41,443 nt of DNA from JBOHTO01 sp050733695 (GTDB lineage Bacteria > Gemmatimonadota > Gemmatimonadetes > Gemmatimonadales > Gemmatimonadaceae). Below the pieces are notes generated by a model, which saw only the letters and a program-made list of their open reading frames with translations, ran no database searches and was not told where the DNA came from. This document shows positions 15,595 through 24,236 of the stretch, piece by piece; position 1 is the first letter of the stretch, and every line of letters starts with the position of its first letter. The position numbers were made by a program, and so were the translations under genes. The stretch is taken from the NCBI GenBank assembly GCA_050733695.1, contig JBOHTO010000026.1:1-41443 (forward strand), given 5' to 3'.

Positions 15595-15626
15595 CGCATC
15601 CTCCTGAAGGCTCTCCCGCTCCCTGC

Positions 15627-16127
15627 GAATCTGGCCCGCCGGTTTGTCGTCGCGAACTCCGAGGAAGATGGGCTGCCGCAGGCGTCCGTTCGCGGTCCAC
15701 TCGTTGAACCTGACCTCCACGACGACCGATGGTCTCACCCAGTGGGCGGACTCGTTGGTTCTCGGCACTGTTGCGAAGGGCGATCTCCTGCGCTCGAGCG
15801 GACGCAGTCGCTCATACGTGACTGCAGCTCCTGGAATCGCGCCGGCGCTCCCCTTGACAGCGCGACGATCTCGCCGTCGATCACGAATCGGGATTTCGTC
15901 CGCTCGCGCCACCGTCGTCCGACAAGTCCGACGAGATCGGAGACTATCTCCGGGAACTGATTCGTCTTGTCCTTGCCGTTGCGGGTGACGAACGCGACCG
16001 AATCAGCATCGATGTACGCGAGTATGCGGATACCGTCGTACCTGGGTTCGAACATCCAGTCCGTCGAGTCGGGAACATGGGTCCCTGTCGTCGTGTACAT
16101 GGGCGCGAGCAAAGGCAATCTGCTCAC
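15627..16127 (-). pseudogene. Degenerate ATP-dependent DNA ligase domain of LigD
   Basis: From an ATG at 16127 the frame reads like the start of a LigD ligase: DWMFEPRYDGIRILAYI, then FVTRNGKDKTNQFPEI, FVIDGEIVAL and RFQELQSRM. The adenylylated lysine of motif I (E-x-K-x-DG-x-R) is Arg29, encoded by AGG at 16043-16041. After about residue 105 the frame runs out at 15735, and sequence resembling the C-terminal OB-fold (HWVRPSVVVEVRFNEWT, then LRQPIFLGVRDDKPA) appears in a different frame at about 15744-15627. Around 150 residues that should contain motifs IIIa-V are missing. The ligase is thus lost by point change, deletion and frameshift. Its start overlaps the stop of the phosphoesterase gene (ATGA), showing the original PE-ligase-polymerase order. 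Confidence 0.85.
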
Positions 16128-16879
16128 TCGTCGTCCACCTTCCTCCGTCTGGCTGCCGTCTTTCGTCGCGCTGTTGTTCCGCTCTTCATCGTCACCTTTC
16201 GTTTCCGGCCGTCTCCGGTTGGCGTAGCCGGTTCACTTGTGCCCGCTTTCCTGCGTTGCGCCGTCGTTTCTCCCGGCATTTCCCCGGCGATCTGTTGCAT
16301 GGTGCGCCCTGTCACCACGGATGTCATCTCCTCGGCCACGACGTCGTAACCGGGCTGGGCGAAGTCATCGAAGTGCTTGATGAGAAGCCACTGGGGCTTC
16401 ACATCGGGCCGGCGCATCCGGACGAGTGCAAAGGATCCGCGCAGTCGTTCACCGTGGAGTGTGATGTCGACCTTGCCTGACGCAAAGCCGTCGCGGAGCG
16501 TGGCAATGTCCGACGTCTCGCTCCCCGGCGTTGGCAGATACGTGCCGCGGTCCCAGATCATCACGGTGCCTCCCCCGTACTCACCCTGCGGTATCGTCCC
16601 CTCGAAGTTGTTGTATTCCATGGGGTGGTCCTCGACCTCCATCGCGAGTCGCTTCACCGATGGATCGAGACTCGCCCCCTTTGGAACGGCCCAGCTTTTC
16701 ATGACAGCATCCAGCTCGAGGCGGAGGTCGAAGTGCAGTCGGCTGGCGTCGTGCTTCTGCACGACGAACTGTAGCGAGCCGCGCCGGCTCCCGCTCTGTA
16801 CGCTGCCGGACGGCTCGGCTGTGACCGTGAAGTCGCGTCTGCGCCGGTAGCTTTTGAGCGCACCGCGTCGCTTTGCCAT
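16124..16879 (-). CDS. LigD-type 3'-phosphoesterase domain protein
   Basis: ATG at 16879 follows GAAGGAG at good spacing and gives 251 residues. The core shows FVVQKHDASRLHFDLRLE with metal-binding His and Asp, SWAVPKGASLDP, MEVEDHPMEYNNFEG and GEYGGGTVMIWDRGTY, the signature of the LigD 3'-phosphoesterase, which trims 3'-phosphates or 3'-ribonucleotides from broken DNA ends. QWLLIKHFDD closes the domain. The last 50 residues form a Lys/Arg/Thr-rich tail likely to bind DNA or be disordered. First gene of the ligD-type operon, overlapping the ligase remnant by four bases; transcription probably begins in the spacer after the cold-shock gene. Confidence 0.92.
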   Translation of the reverse strand: MAKRRGALKSYRRRRDFTVTAEPSGSVQSGSRRGSLQFVVQKHDASRLHFDLRLELDAVMKSWAVPKGASLDPSVKRLAMEVEDHPMEYNNFEGTIPQGEYGGGTVMIWDRGTYLPTPGSETSDIATLRDGFASGKVDITLHGERLRGSFALVRMRRPDVKPQWLLIKHFDDFAQPGYDVVAEEMTSVVTGRTMQQIAGEMPGETTAQRRKAGTSEPATPTGDGRKRKVTMKSGTTARRKTAARRRKVDDE

Positions 16880-16946
16880 GGCCGTTTCTCCTTCACTACT
16901 CAGTCGGTGCAGTTGTGTGTGGGACAGGAACACGGCGGCAAGGAGA

Positions 16947-16975
16947 ATGCCCCGATCCTCGTGGGACCGGGGCAT
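16947..16975 (-). terminator. Hairpin downstream of the cold-shock gene
   Basis: ATGCCCCG (16947-16954) pairs perfectly with CGGGGCAT (16968-16975), with three more pairs after one mismatch. On the minus strand it follows the csp stop by about 35 bases and is succeeded by a weak pyrimidine-rich tail (TTCTCCTT). Probably separates csp from the phosphoesterase gene. Confidence 0.6.
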
Positions 16976-17009
16976 CTCGACTGCTGGAGTTGCGCGGCTG
17001 GGTTCCTGG

Positions 17010-17216
17010 TCAGACCTTCGTGACGTCGGCGGCCTGGGGCCCTTTCTGCCCTTCCACGATTTCGAACTCGACTCGATCACCCTCGACGAGCGATTTGAAG
17101 CCGGAGCCCTGGATCGCGCTGTAATGGACGAAGACATCGGGACCGCCTTCGCGGGAGATGAAGCCGAAGCCCTTTGCGTCGTTGAACCACTTGACCGTGC
17201 CGGTGATGCGCGCCAT
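17010..17216 (-). CDS. Cold-shock domain protein (CspA family)
   Basis: The 68-residue protein is a single cold-shock domain: TGTVKWFNDAKGFGFIS carries the RNP1 motif (KGFGFI) and DVFVHYSAI is RNP2; the end reads GPQAADVTKV. Length is exactly that of the family. Such proteins bind single-stranded RNA and DNA and melt RNA structure, acting as chaperones in the cold or during growth transitions. The start is an ATG preceded by a long spacer (to about 17370) free of other genes, consistent with a structured leader, though none could be drawn confidently. Monocistronic, with a hairpin downstream. Confidence 0.97.
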   Translation of the reverse strand: MARITGTVKWFNDAKGFGFISREGGPDVFVHYSAIQGSGFKSLVEGDRVEFEIVEGQKGPQAADVTKV

Positions 17217-17371
17217 GGAATGTTACCTCACCCCGCCTGGGGACAAACTGTTCGAGGTCGAGCGTCCCCCGTCCGGATACCCGGCGCAGGCCGGGGCCTT
17301 GCCGCAGCGACGAACGCTTGTGTAGCCGCATCATAAACGGATGAGCGCAATGGGGGTACTGCCTCAGGGGC

Positions 17372-17581
17372 TCAGGCGGCGCCCGCGATGTAGCGGGCGA
17401 AGCGCCCGCAGCTCCTGCAGCGGAGAGTCACATGACTCCGGGGGGGAGGAGGCGCTTCATCCGGGCTGCGCTCGATCTTGCCCGAGCACGAAGGGCAACT
17501 CAGAGGATTGCCGTTCCTGTCGCTGGAGATGAGGTGAAGAACCTGAGCCGGGTTGTACGTTGCCGGACGAGGCTTTCGCAT
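17372..17581 (-). CDS. Small zinc-ribbon protein
   Basis: ATG at 17581 has AGGAGG four bases before it, so this start is preferred over an upstream one. The 69-residue product begins MRKPRPATYNPAQVLHLISS and contains two Cys-x-x-Cys pairs, CPSC and CRSC, about 29 residues apart, consistent with one zinc ribbon. A Pro-rich loop separates the knuckles. Function is unknown; such proteins often bind nucleic acid or partner proteins. The end of the gene falls in a GC-rich hairpin-forming stretch. Confidence 0.75.
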   Translation of the reverse strand: MRKPRPATYNPAQVLHLISSDRNGNPLSCPSCSGKIERSPDEAPPPPRSHVTLRCRSCGRFARYIAGAA

Positions 17582-17692
17582 GGGCCCTCCTGTTGTATGG
17601 CCGTTGCCCGCAGCAGCTCGGCGCTGTGCCGCGCCTGGATGAAAATTAACCTGCAAGGTCTATAAATCACAGTAGACAAACGATTTGGCATC

Positions 17693-18400
17693 ATGCGAAT
17701 CGGCCTGACCTGCGCCCTCGCCGCCATCGGTTGTGGCCCCACGGCGCGAATTCCGCATGCACCGGTCGGGCTCCCTCGTGCGGTCCTGGCGGATTCGGCC
17801 GGGCGGAATCTGGCGATGGTGCTTGCGCCCGTTCTATACATCCAGCCTGATGAAGAGTTCCGGCTGGAACGCGTTGTTGCCGTCATTCACCCGGATCGGG
17901 CGGTCATCGCCTACCATCTCCTCTGGCGTGACGACGCGCACGGCGCCTGGATTCCGTTCACATCTCCTACCGATCAGGAAATAGTCTGGGTAGGGCATGA
18001 TTCCGCAGGCCGCCCGACAGAGATGTGGACGTACTGGCACGGCAGCATACTGCACACGGACTGGCGCGGAAAAGGCGAGCCGGCCGTTGACGTCCAGTGG
18101 GGCAAGCACGGTTCCCTTCCGCACAATGTCGTGCTGGGCGATCTGCCTTGGATTCGTCAGCTCGATGTCTATTACCTGTTGAGCTGGGTGCTTCTTCCGG
18201 ACCTCTGGCTCGGGAACCTGAGTCGTGATGGTCCGTGGTGCTTCTGCGCGAGCTTCGCCAGATACAACAGCTTCACAAGGGTGGTACCGGTAGCAATGCG
18301 GCTCGATGCAATCGTCGAGACTGCGGCTCCGGAATCCATTCTGCGCCGTGTTTTCGGGGAGGGGTTTTCCGGCAAGCCTGCCTGGCCCTGGCGGCATTAA
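17693..18400 (+). CDS. Hypothetical exported protein, possible lipoprotein
   Basis: The 235-residue product starts MRIGLTCALAAIGCGPTARI, a short hydrophobic leader ending at a Cys that could be lipidated, though the lipobox is weak. The mature part has strand-rich segments such as VLAPVLYIQPDEEFRLERVV and WRDDAHGAWIPFTSPTDQEI, and a tryptophan/histidine-rich stretch (MWTYWHGSILHTDWRGKG, then VQWGKHGSLPHN) reminiscent of metal- or carbohydrate-contacting loops. I do not recognise the family. TATAAA at 17661-17666 could be its -10. The gene stands alone, divergent from the zinc-ribbon gene. Confidence 0.65.
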   Translation: MRIGLTCALAAIGCGPTARIPHAPVGLPRAVLADSAGRNLAMVLAPVLYIQPDEEFRLERVVAVIHPDRAVIAYHLLWRDDAHGAWIPFTSPTDQEIVWVGHDSAGRPTEMWTYWHGSILHTDWRGKGEPAVDVQWGKHGSLPHNVVLGDLPWIRQLDVYYLLSWVLLPDLWLGNLSRDGPWCFCASFARYNSFTRVVPVAMRLDAIVETAAPESILRRVFGEGFSGKPAWPWRH

Positions 18401-18402
18401 CC

Positions 18403-18511
18403 GCCGACTCTGCGCCTGTATTCGGACTCGAGGCACGACCGGTGAGAGCCACTGCTTGAACCCGGGCACGCTGAGGCCGACCCTGCCCCTGTATTCGGAC
18501 TCGAGGCGCGA
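18403..18511. repeat. Pair of 36-bp direct repeats
   Basis: Copies at 18403-18438 and 18476-18511 agree at 33 of 36 positions and share CCTGTATTCGGACTCGAGGC. They begin two bases after the stop codon of the preceding gene and are 73 bases apart. The remaining spacer to 18751 (about 240 bases) shows no gene; it must contain the promoter of the next gene. Confidence 0.85.
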
Positions 18512-18751
18512 GGCAAATTCGACGGACAGAAAGTCTGCCTGCCCCGTCGTTTTGTCCCTTCGGTTCTATCGGACCGCCGTGTTCATCGAGTTAGTCCCGG
18601 ACTGAGCGGCATAACGAGCTCTACTGTAAGAGCACACGACTTGCCTTGTAGTCGGCGCCAGCAGTGGTCTGCGGCGCGGTGCGGGGGAGGCGGCTGGGCC
18701 CCCGAGGACGGCGCCCGACCCGAATTGCCATCACCCGCTCGGAGCCTCATC

Positions 18752-19366
18752 ATGCTTCAGCCACGCAGACTCACAATACCGTTCGCGTTTCTATTCCTCG
18801 TCGCAGGCCCGGCGTGTTCCGACGACAGTGGAACGCTATTCGAGCCAGAGCCGCTCCCGGCACCGGAGTCGCTTGCGGTTCCGACAACGGCCGACCCGCT
18901 ACTCGGCGGGCTCATCTCCGGAGTCGGCGGCCTTGTTGGGGGTACGGTCGGTGGCCTGACCGGCCTTGTGGGCGGCCTTGTTGAGGGTCTCCTGGGGTGT
19001 CCGGTGGAGCGCACCTATACAGCCAGCGAGAGCATCGGGTACTGGGGTGGGACGCTCCAAGTGGGCCCGCACGAGCTGTATGTCCCGCGCGGCGCTCTCT
19101 CGCAGAGAGTGACGATCACGGCCGTGGCGCCGGCCGGGAACTATGCGCAGGTGGACTTCGAGCCTGAGGGGCTCACTTTCGACAGGCCGGTGGCGCTCAA
19201 GCTGAGTTACGAGGAGTGCGGATCGGTTGACGCGGAGCTGCTGCGTGTCGTCTACGTGGATGACGCTGGCGAAATCGCCGAGGTCCTGCCGTCGATGATC
19301 AACCGGTGGGATGAGAGCGTCACGGGTCTGCTGGATCACTTCTCGGTCTACGCACTCGCCGATTGA
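18752..19366 (+). CDS. ZU5-domain lipoprotein or exported protein
   Basis: ATG at 18752 follows GGAG by seven bases and gives 204 residues. An N-terminal export signal (LTIPFAFLFLVAGPACSDDS) ends at a Cys likely to be lipidated. A glycine/valine/leucine-rich repeat follows (GGLISGVGGLVGGTVGGL and similar), which could be a flexible or membrane-associating linker. The C-terminal domain (IGYWGGTLQVGPHELYVPRG, then LTFDRPVALKLSYEEC) is a ZU5-like beta sandwich; the closing LLDHFSVYALAD is typical of such domains in bacterial surface proteins. Its stop overlaps the TTG start of the HD-GYP gene, so the two are probably coupled and the signalling protein may respond to envelope status. Confidence 0.8.
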   Translation: MLQPRRLTIPFAFLFLVAGPACSDDSGTLFEPEPLPAPESLAVPTTADPLLGGLISGVGGLVGGTVGGLTGLVGGLVEGLLGCPVERTYTASESIGYWGGTLQVGPHELYVPRGALSQRVTITAVAPAGNYAQVDFEPEGLTFDRPVALKLSYEECGSVDAELLRVVYVDDAGEIAEVLPSMINRWDESVTGLLDHFSVYALAD

Positions 19367-20994
19367 GCGTGCCGACTCTACCGTGGCAGCGGGATAGCGC
19401 AGCACTCACGGCGTTCACGAAGCCTGCCATCTCGCGCGCCCGGCCCCTCCTCCTGGAGGCGCGTGAGCTCGAGCGGGCAGGCCGGGTGAGCGAGGCGGCC
19501 GAAGCATACAGTGCGGCCGCCGATGCAGCGGGGAGAAGCACCGAGGCGGGAATACTCGCCGAGGCGCTTCGGCGGCTGGGCAACATCAGGCGGCGCCGGC
19601 ACGAGACCGCGGAAGCCATCGGATTGTACCAGCAGAGTCAGGAGGTGGCGACGGAGGCCGGTGACAACGTCATGGCAGCCGAAGCGCTGAACGGGCTCGC
19701 GCTCGTCGAGATCGAGCGTGGCGAATGGGGTGCCGCTCGCGCGCACCTGCACCGCGCTCTCTATCTGGGCTCGGACAGCGGTGAGCTGTGTGGTCGCATC
19801 CAGCAGAACCTGGGCATAATGGCGAACATCCATGGGGATTTCGTAAAGGCCCTCTCGCACTATCAGAGGTCGCTGGAGGCGTTTCGCGCCGCTCATGATG
19901 AGCGCGGCTGTGCGATCGCCTATCACAATCTTGCGATGATAAGCGCGGACCGGCAGCTCTGGGACGATGCCGACAGCTACTACCAGGCGAGCCTGGAGAT
20001 CGCCGAATCGACGAGTGACGTGCAGATGCGCGGGCTCGTGCTGCTGAACCGGACCGAGGTGTACCTTGCGCGGCAGCGGTACGAGGACGCGCGTCGAAGC
20101 GCGGAGGAAGCTCTGCGCGTGTTCGATGGTGTGGAATCCAGACTGTACAAGGCCGAGGCGTACAAGTTTCTCGGGATGCTGTACCGTGAGACAGGCCAGC
20201 CCGCATTGGCGGAGGCGCGCTTTCGAGGTGCGATCGAGCTGGCGGAGATGGCCGGCTCTCCGCTGAGTGAAGCGGAGACATCACGCGAGATGGCGCTTCT
20301 CTTCCAGAACCTGGGCCGCAGCCAGGACGCGCTCAAACTGCTGAACACGTCGCACCGACTGTTCCGTCGTCTGGATGCACGGGCGGACCTGGTCGATGTA
20401 AACGCCAAGGTCAGCCACCTCGAGGGCGTGTATCTCAGCATCGTGCGGGACTGGGGTCGCTCGATCGAGTCGAGCGACTGCTACACGTTCGGCCACTCGG
20501 AGCGCGTGGCCACCTATGGAGAGGCACTCGCGAGTGCGTACGGTCTGGACGCCGCGGACGTGACCACCGTGCGCATCGGCGCATATCTGCACGACCTGGG
20601 CAAGGTGCGTATTCCGCACGAGATCCTCAACAAGCCGGGGCGATTAACGCCCGAAGAGTTCGAGATGATGAAGATGCATCCCGAGTACGGTCTTGAGATG
20701 CTGGCCTCGGTGGAGTTCCCCTGGGAAATCAAGCCGGTGATCCGTTCGCACCACGAGAAGATGGACGGCTCGGGCTATCCGGACCGGCTCCGCGGCGATG
20801 AGATCCCGCTGTCGGCGCAGATCATCTGCATGGTCGATGTGTTCGATGCGCTGACCACGAACCGGAGTTATCGCACCGCGATGCCGCTCGACCGCGCGCT
20901 TGGCGAGATCGAGGCCTGTCGGCGCTGGTGGCGCTCCGACGTATTCGACGCGTTCTGGTCGTCGCCAGTGGTGAGCTCGTCGCTGGCCGCGTAG
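19363..20994 (+). CDS. TPR-repeat HD-GYP domain protein (probable c-di-GMP phosphodiesterase)
   Basis: The TTG start overlaps the lipoprotein stop (TTGA); a GTG at 19369 is an alternative. Of 543 residues, about 30-340 form tetratricopeptide repeats (for example AEALNGLALVEIERGEWGAA and CAIAYHNLAMISADRQLWDD). The C-terminal part is an HD-GYP domain: GHSERVATYGEALA, the YLHDLGKVRIP metal-binding HD pair near residue 410, and HHEKMDGSGYPDRLRGDEIP near residue 464. HD-GYP enzymes hydrolyse cyclic di-GMP to GMP. There is no membrane segment, so TPRs probably bind a cytoplasmic partner that tunes the enzyme. Full-length with all metal ligands visible. Confidence 0.9.
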   Translation: MSVPTLPWQRDSAALTAFTKPAISRARPLLLEARELERAGRVSEAAEAYSAAADAAGRSTEAGILAEALRRLGNIRRRRHETAEAIGLYQQSQEVATEAGDNVMAAEALNGLALVEIERGEWGAARAHLHRALYLGSDSGELCGRIQQNLGIMANIHGDFVKALSHYQRSLEAFRAAHDERGCAIAYHNLAMISADRQLWDDADSYYQASLEIAESTSDVQMRGLVLLNRTEVYLARQRYEDARRSAEEALRVFDGVESRLYKAEAYKFLGMLYRETGQPALAEARFRGAIELAEMAGSPLSEAETSREMALLFQNLGRSQDALKLLNTSHRLFRRLDARADLVDVNAKVSHLEGVYLSIVRDWGRSIESSDCYTFGHSERVATYGEALASAYGLDAADVTTVRIGAYLHDLGKVRIPHEILNKPGRLTPEEFEMMKMHPEYGLEMLASVEFPWEIKPVIRSHHEKMDGSGYPDRLRGDEIPLSAQIICMVDVFDALTTNRSYRTAMPLDRALGEIEACRRWWRSDVFDAFWSSPVVSSSLAA

Positions 20995-21061
20995 CCGCTC
21001 GCACACGTTCCAGGTTTGCGGGAAGCTGTCGGGAAACACGCCTGACCCGGACTGCGGCGCT

Positions 21062-21283
21062 TCAACCGGAGTAGACGATGTCGCCTTCGTCGTCTATTCC
21101 CATCTCCTGGTGCATTCCGCAGACACCGCATACCCTGACCGCGTGCCAAACCTCGCCGAACTCCTCGCGATGCGCGTCGCTCGCGGGGCGGATGCTGAGC
21201 TTCTTGTAGCTGTACTCACCGCAATTCTCGCATGGGTGCGCACGTGCGATGCGCTCGGCGCGTTCGTGCGAAATCCGCGTCAA
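21062..21283 (-). CDS. Small zinc-ribbon protein coupled to the SPFH gene
   Basis: The 73-residue product has two Cys-x-x-Cys knuckles (HPCENCGEYSYKKL and VCGVCGMHQEMGI), enough for one zinc ion, with GEVWHAV between them. The ATG lies two bases after the stop of the SPFH gene on the same strand, so the two form an operon. I do not recognise a named family; the acidic C-terminus (GIDDEGDIVYSG) is not DNA-binding-like. Confidence 0.75.
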   Translation of the reverse strand: MTRISHERAERIARAHPCENCGEYSYKKLSIRPASDAHREEFGEVWHAVRVCGVCGMHQEMGIDDEGDIVYSG

Positions 21284-21285
21284 TC

Positions 21286-22395
21286 CTACCGCTCCGCGTC
21301 CTTGTCACCGGCGGCTTCGCTGAGCGCGCGCGCGGTAGCTCGTGGCGGCTTGTAGCCGGACCGGCCAGCGGGCGGCGTATCTGGAGGGCCGCCGCCGACG
21401 CCTCCCCCGCCCCCCATCCCTTCCGGTCCCAGGCGCGCGAGCATCTCGCGCAGGCCGCCGAACGCGCCGAGCATCCCGGTTGCCTCCGCGGGGAGGAAGA
21501 TGGTCGTCCCAGCCCCCCGGGTCACGGCCGGCAGCGCCTCGAGATACTTGAGGCCCAGCAGGTACATCGCTGCCTGGCCTTCGGGAAGCGAGGCGGTAAT
21601 CCGCTCGATCGCCTCCGCTTCTGCCTGCGCCATCGCGAGCCGGGCCTCGGCGAGACCCTGGGCCCGCAGGATGGCCGCATCCTTCTCGCCCTCGGCGCGA
21701 CGCACCTGGGCTTCACGCACGCCTTCGGACTCGAGAATCGCGGCTCGCTTTCCGGCTTCGGCGTTGGTCACGGCGGCGCGGCGCTCGCGCTCGGCGCGCA
21801 TCTGCAGCTCCATCGACTGCTGGATGTCGTGTGGTGGTTCGATGGATTGAAGCTCGACACGAGTGACATCCACTCCCCATCCGATCGACGCTTCCTCGAT
21901 CACCTCGCGCATGCGCTTGTTGATGACGTCGCGGCTGGCAAGAGTCGAATCGAGCTCCATCTCGCCGACGATGTTGCGGAGTGTCGTGCGCGTCAACGTC
22001 TCGAGCGCGTAGGGGAGGTTCTGAACGGCGTAGGTTGCCTTTTGCGGATCGGCCACCCGGTAGTAGAGAACTGCGTCGATGTCGATCGTGACATTGTCCT
22101 TGGTGATTACCGGCTGGCTGGGGAAGTTCAGCACCTGTTCCCGCAGGTCGATCCGGGATGTGGACCCGGATGTGATCCGCTTCACACCGCCGATATCTGC
22201 TTCGAAATAGCGGACATCTATCGACTTCGGTCGCTCGACAAACGGTATGAGGATGTTGAGCCCGGAGCGAGCGAGGCGGTGGAAGCGGCCGAGCCGCTCG
22301 ATGACCATCACCTCGGCCTGTCCGACGATCTTGAGGGAACTTGTGCCGATGAACAGCACGAAGAGCGCGATGATGCCGATTATGATGGCGGTCAT
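21286..22395 (-). CDS. SPFH/Band 7 (stomatin-like) membrane protein
   Basis: The 369-residue protein has an N-terminal membrane anchor (AIIIGIIALFVLFIGTSSLK), the SPFH core (ERLGRFHRLARSGLNILIPF, DNVTIDIDAVLYYRV, LPYALETLTRTTLRNIVGEM) and a long Ala/Glu coiled coil (REAQVRRAEGEKDAAILRA). It ends in a Gly/Pro-rich tail. This matches QmcA/stomatin proteins that assemble ring-like microdomains and often regulate membrane proteases. The usual partner NfeD is not adjacent; a small zinc-ribbon gene follows instead, and a secreted-type protease gene lies upstream on the same strand after 160 bases. Confidence 0.95.
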   Translation of the reverse strand: MTAIIIGIIALFVLFIGTSSLKIVGQAEVMVIERLGRFHRLARSGLNILIPFVERPKSIDVRYFEADIGGVKRITSGSTSRIDLREQVLNFPSQPVITKDNVTIDIDAVLYYRVADPQKATYAVQNLPYALETLTRTTLRNIVGEMELDSTLASRDVINKRMREVIEEASIGWGVDVTRVELQSIEPPHDIQQSMELQMRAERERRAAVTNAEAGKRAAILESEGVREAQVRRAEGEKDAAILRAQGLAEARLAMAQAEAEAIERITASLPEGQAAMYLLGLKYLEALPAVTRGAGTTIFLPAEATGMLGAFGGLREMLARLGPEGMGGGGGVGGGPPDTPPAGRSGYKPPRATARALSEAAGDKDAER

Positions 22396-22555
22396 GGGTA
22401 CTCCCGTGAGGAAAGCGACGCCACGCGCCCGCGGGTGCGGCGCGCGAGACTACATACTATCGGCGGAATCGCGCGGGAGCAAAGAGGGACGGACGCATTC
22501 CCGCAGGGAGGACGACGCGCGGGCCGGACCGGGGCAGACCCCGGCCCGGACGCGG

Positions 22556-24148
22556 TCATGGGTTTGCTGTAGCCTGCTCGCGTCGGGCGATGGCGAACAG
22601 GTCTGCCTGACTGTTCCCTCTGGCGAGCACTTCGATCGCCTTGCGCAGGGGCGCATCGTTGCCGACCTCTCGGCGAGCGACTGCCGAATCGCCGAACGCG
22701 AGCGCCGCGATCTTGCGGGCGAGTTGGCGATCGACCCAGTGGGAGCCGGCTTCATATTCCTGCCTGCTGACCTCGACGCCGGCGGCCGTCAGCCGGCGGA
22801 AGAACTCATCGCGCCAGGACTGATCCACCTCGAAGGCGCGGTTGACACCGGGCTTGAGCTCCAGTGCGTAGTCGTGGAGTGTGACATAGACGATCTGCCA
22901 ATCGCTCCGCAGGGCCTTCACCAGAGTCTGTTCGGGACTCGTAAGCGTGTCGTTGGCCACGATGATGTCGGGGGTGATGGCACCGCCGCCGTATACGACC
23001 CGGCCCGCATCGGAGCGATAGACAGGACGCGTTGCCTTGACAGCCTCCGTCTCGACCGAATCGGTCTCCTCCTCGACGAACTGGCCGTCGACGACTGTCC
23101 GTTCCTTCTGGATCGAACGGCCGCTGGGGGTGAACCACTTGGCGGTCGTCATCTTGAGACCAAAACCACCCTCGAGTGGATACAGAGTCTGGACGAGTCC
23201 CTTGCCGAACGAAGTGGTGCCGACGATCAGGGCGCGATCGTGATCCTGCAGCGCACCAGCCACGATCTCCGAAGCGGATGCCGTACGCTCATCGATCAGC
23301 ACGACGAGCGGCATTGACGGAAGCACCGGTTCAGCATCCGTGACGAATTGCTGCGGGGCCATCGCACGACCTCGCACGCTCGCGATCTCACGTCCTTCGC
23401 GCAGGAAGAGATTGCTGACTGCCAGTGCCTGATCCAGAATCCCGCCCCCATTTCCGCGCAGATCAAGGATGACTCCGCGGACCCGCTGTTTCCGGAGTGC
23501 TTCCAGTGCGTCAGCGAGCTCGCTGCTTGCCGTCTCGTTGAACTGCTGGAGCGGTACGTAGCCGACGCTGCTATCGAGCATGATGGCGTACGGTACCGCG
23601 GGGATGTGGATGATGGCTCGGGTGAGGTCGAGCTCGATCGGCTCGTCCACGCCGGGTCGGGCGAAGCGCACCGTGACGCGCGTTCCCGGCGGGCCGGTGA
23701 GGGAGTCTGAGACCTGGGTGATGTCCCAGCCCTCGGTGGAGTGTTCCTCGACGCCTGCGATCCGGTCGCCTTCCAGGATGCCGGCACGTTCGGCGGGCGT
23801 GTTGGGAAAAACACGGCTGACGGTGATGTAGCCGCGCTGATCCTCGATCTGCATCCCTATGCCACCGTAGCGTCCGCCCGTGGTGGCACTGAACCGCCGG
23901 AGCTCCTTGGGAGTGAGCAGCTCGGTGAACGGGTCATTGAGGCCTTCGACCAGACCGTTCGCCGCCTGCTCATAGAGCTCGGCCATGTCGAGGGTGTCGA
24001 CGAAGCGCTCGGACACCAGAGTGAGCACCTGATCGAACAGCTTCGCACCATCGCGTGCCTCGCGCTCCTGCAGGAGGAACCCGCCCGCGAGCACAGGCAT
24101 GACCGCGAGAGCTGCTATGATCACCTTGTGATTTCGGGGCAGGGACAT
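22556..24148 (-). CDS. S41-family C-terminal processing peptidase (CtpA/Prc type)
   Basis: ATG at 24148 begins MSLPRNHKVIIAALAVMPVL, a signal anchor or cleavable signal, placing the enzyme in the periplasm. The 530 residues include an N-terminal helical domain (NDPFTELLTPKELRRF), a PDZ domain (TVSRVFPNTPAERAGILEGD), and the S41 core: VILDLRGNGGGILDQAL, catalytic Ser293 in RTASASEIVAGAL and Lys316 in TTSFGKGLVQT. These proteases cut near the C-termini of unfolded or tagged envelope proteins. The final 110 residues add a helical tail. Upstream in-frame sequence to 24331 lacks protein character and was excluded. Same strand as the SPFH gene; SPFH proteins and proteases often cooperate. Confidence 0.95.
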   Translation of the reverse strand: MSLPRNHKVIIAALAVMPVLAGGFLLQEREARDGAKLFDQVLTLVSERFVDTLDMAELYEQAANGLVEGLNDPFTELLTPKELRRFSATTGGRYGGIGMQIEDQRGYITVSRVFPNTPAERAGILEGDRIAGVEEHSTEGWDITQVSDSLTGPPGTRVTVRFARPGVDEPIELDLTRAIIHIPAVPYAIMLDSSVGYVPLQQFNETASSELADALEALRKQRVRGVILDLRGNGGGILDQALAVSNLFLREGREIASVRGRAMAPQQFVTDAEPVLPSMPLVVLIDERTASASEIVAGALQDHDRALIVGTTSFGKGLVQTLYPLEGGFGLKMTTAKWFTPSGRSIQKERTVVDGQFVEEETDSVETEAVKATRPVYRSDAGRVVYGGGAITPDIIVANDTLTSPEQTLVKALRSDWQIVYVTLHDYALELKPGVNRAFEVDQSWRDEFFRRLTAAGVEVSRQEYEAGSHWVDRQLARKIAALAFGDSAVARREVGNDAPLRKAIEVLARGNSQADLFAIARREQATANP

Positions 24149-24236
24149 TGTGATGCGTGCTCGGGTGTGAGGGAGACAGATTGGAATACGCCCGACCGTC
24201 CGGGGAGTTCCCGCAGAGTTTGAGAGGCTACAGAGG

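Noticed and set aside
21232..22572. 446-codon plus-strand frame opposite the SPFH gene
   Set aside because: Composition is typical of antisense GC-rich frames; the minus strand carries a clear SPFH protein.
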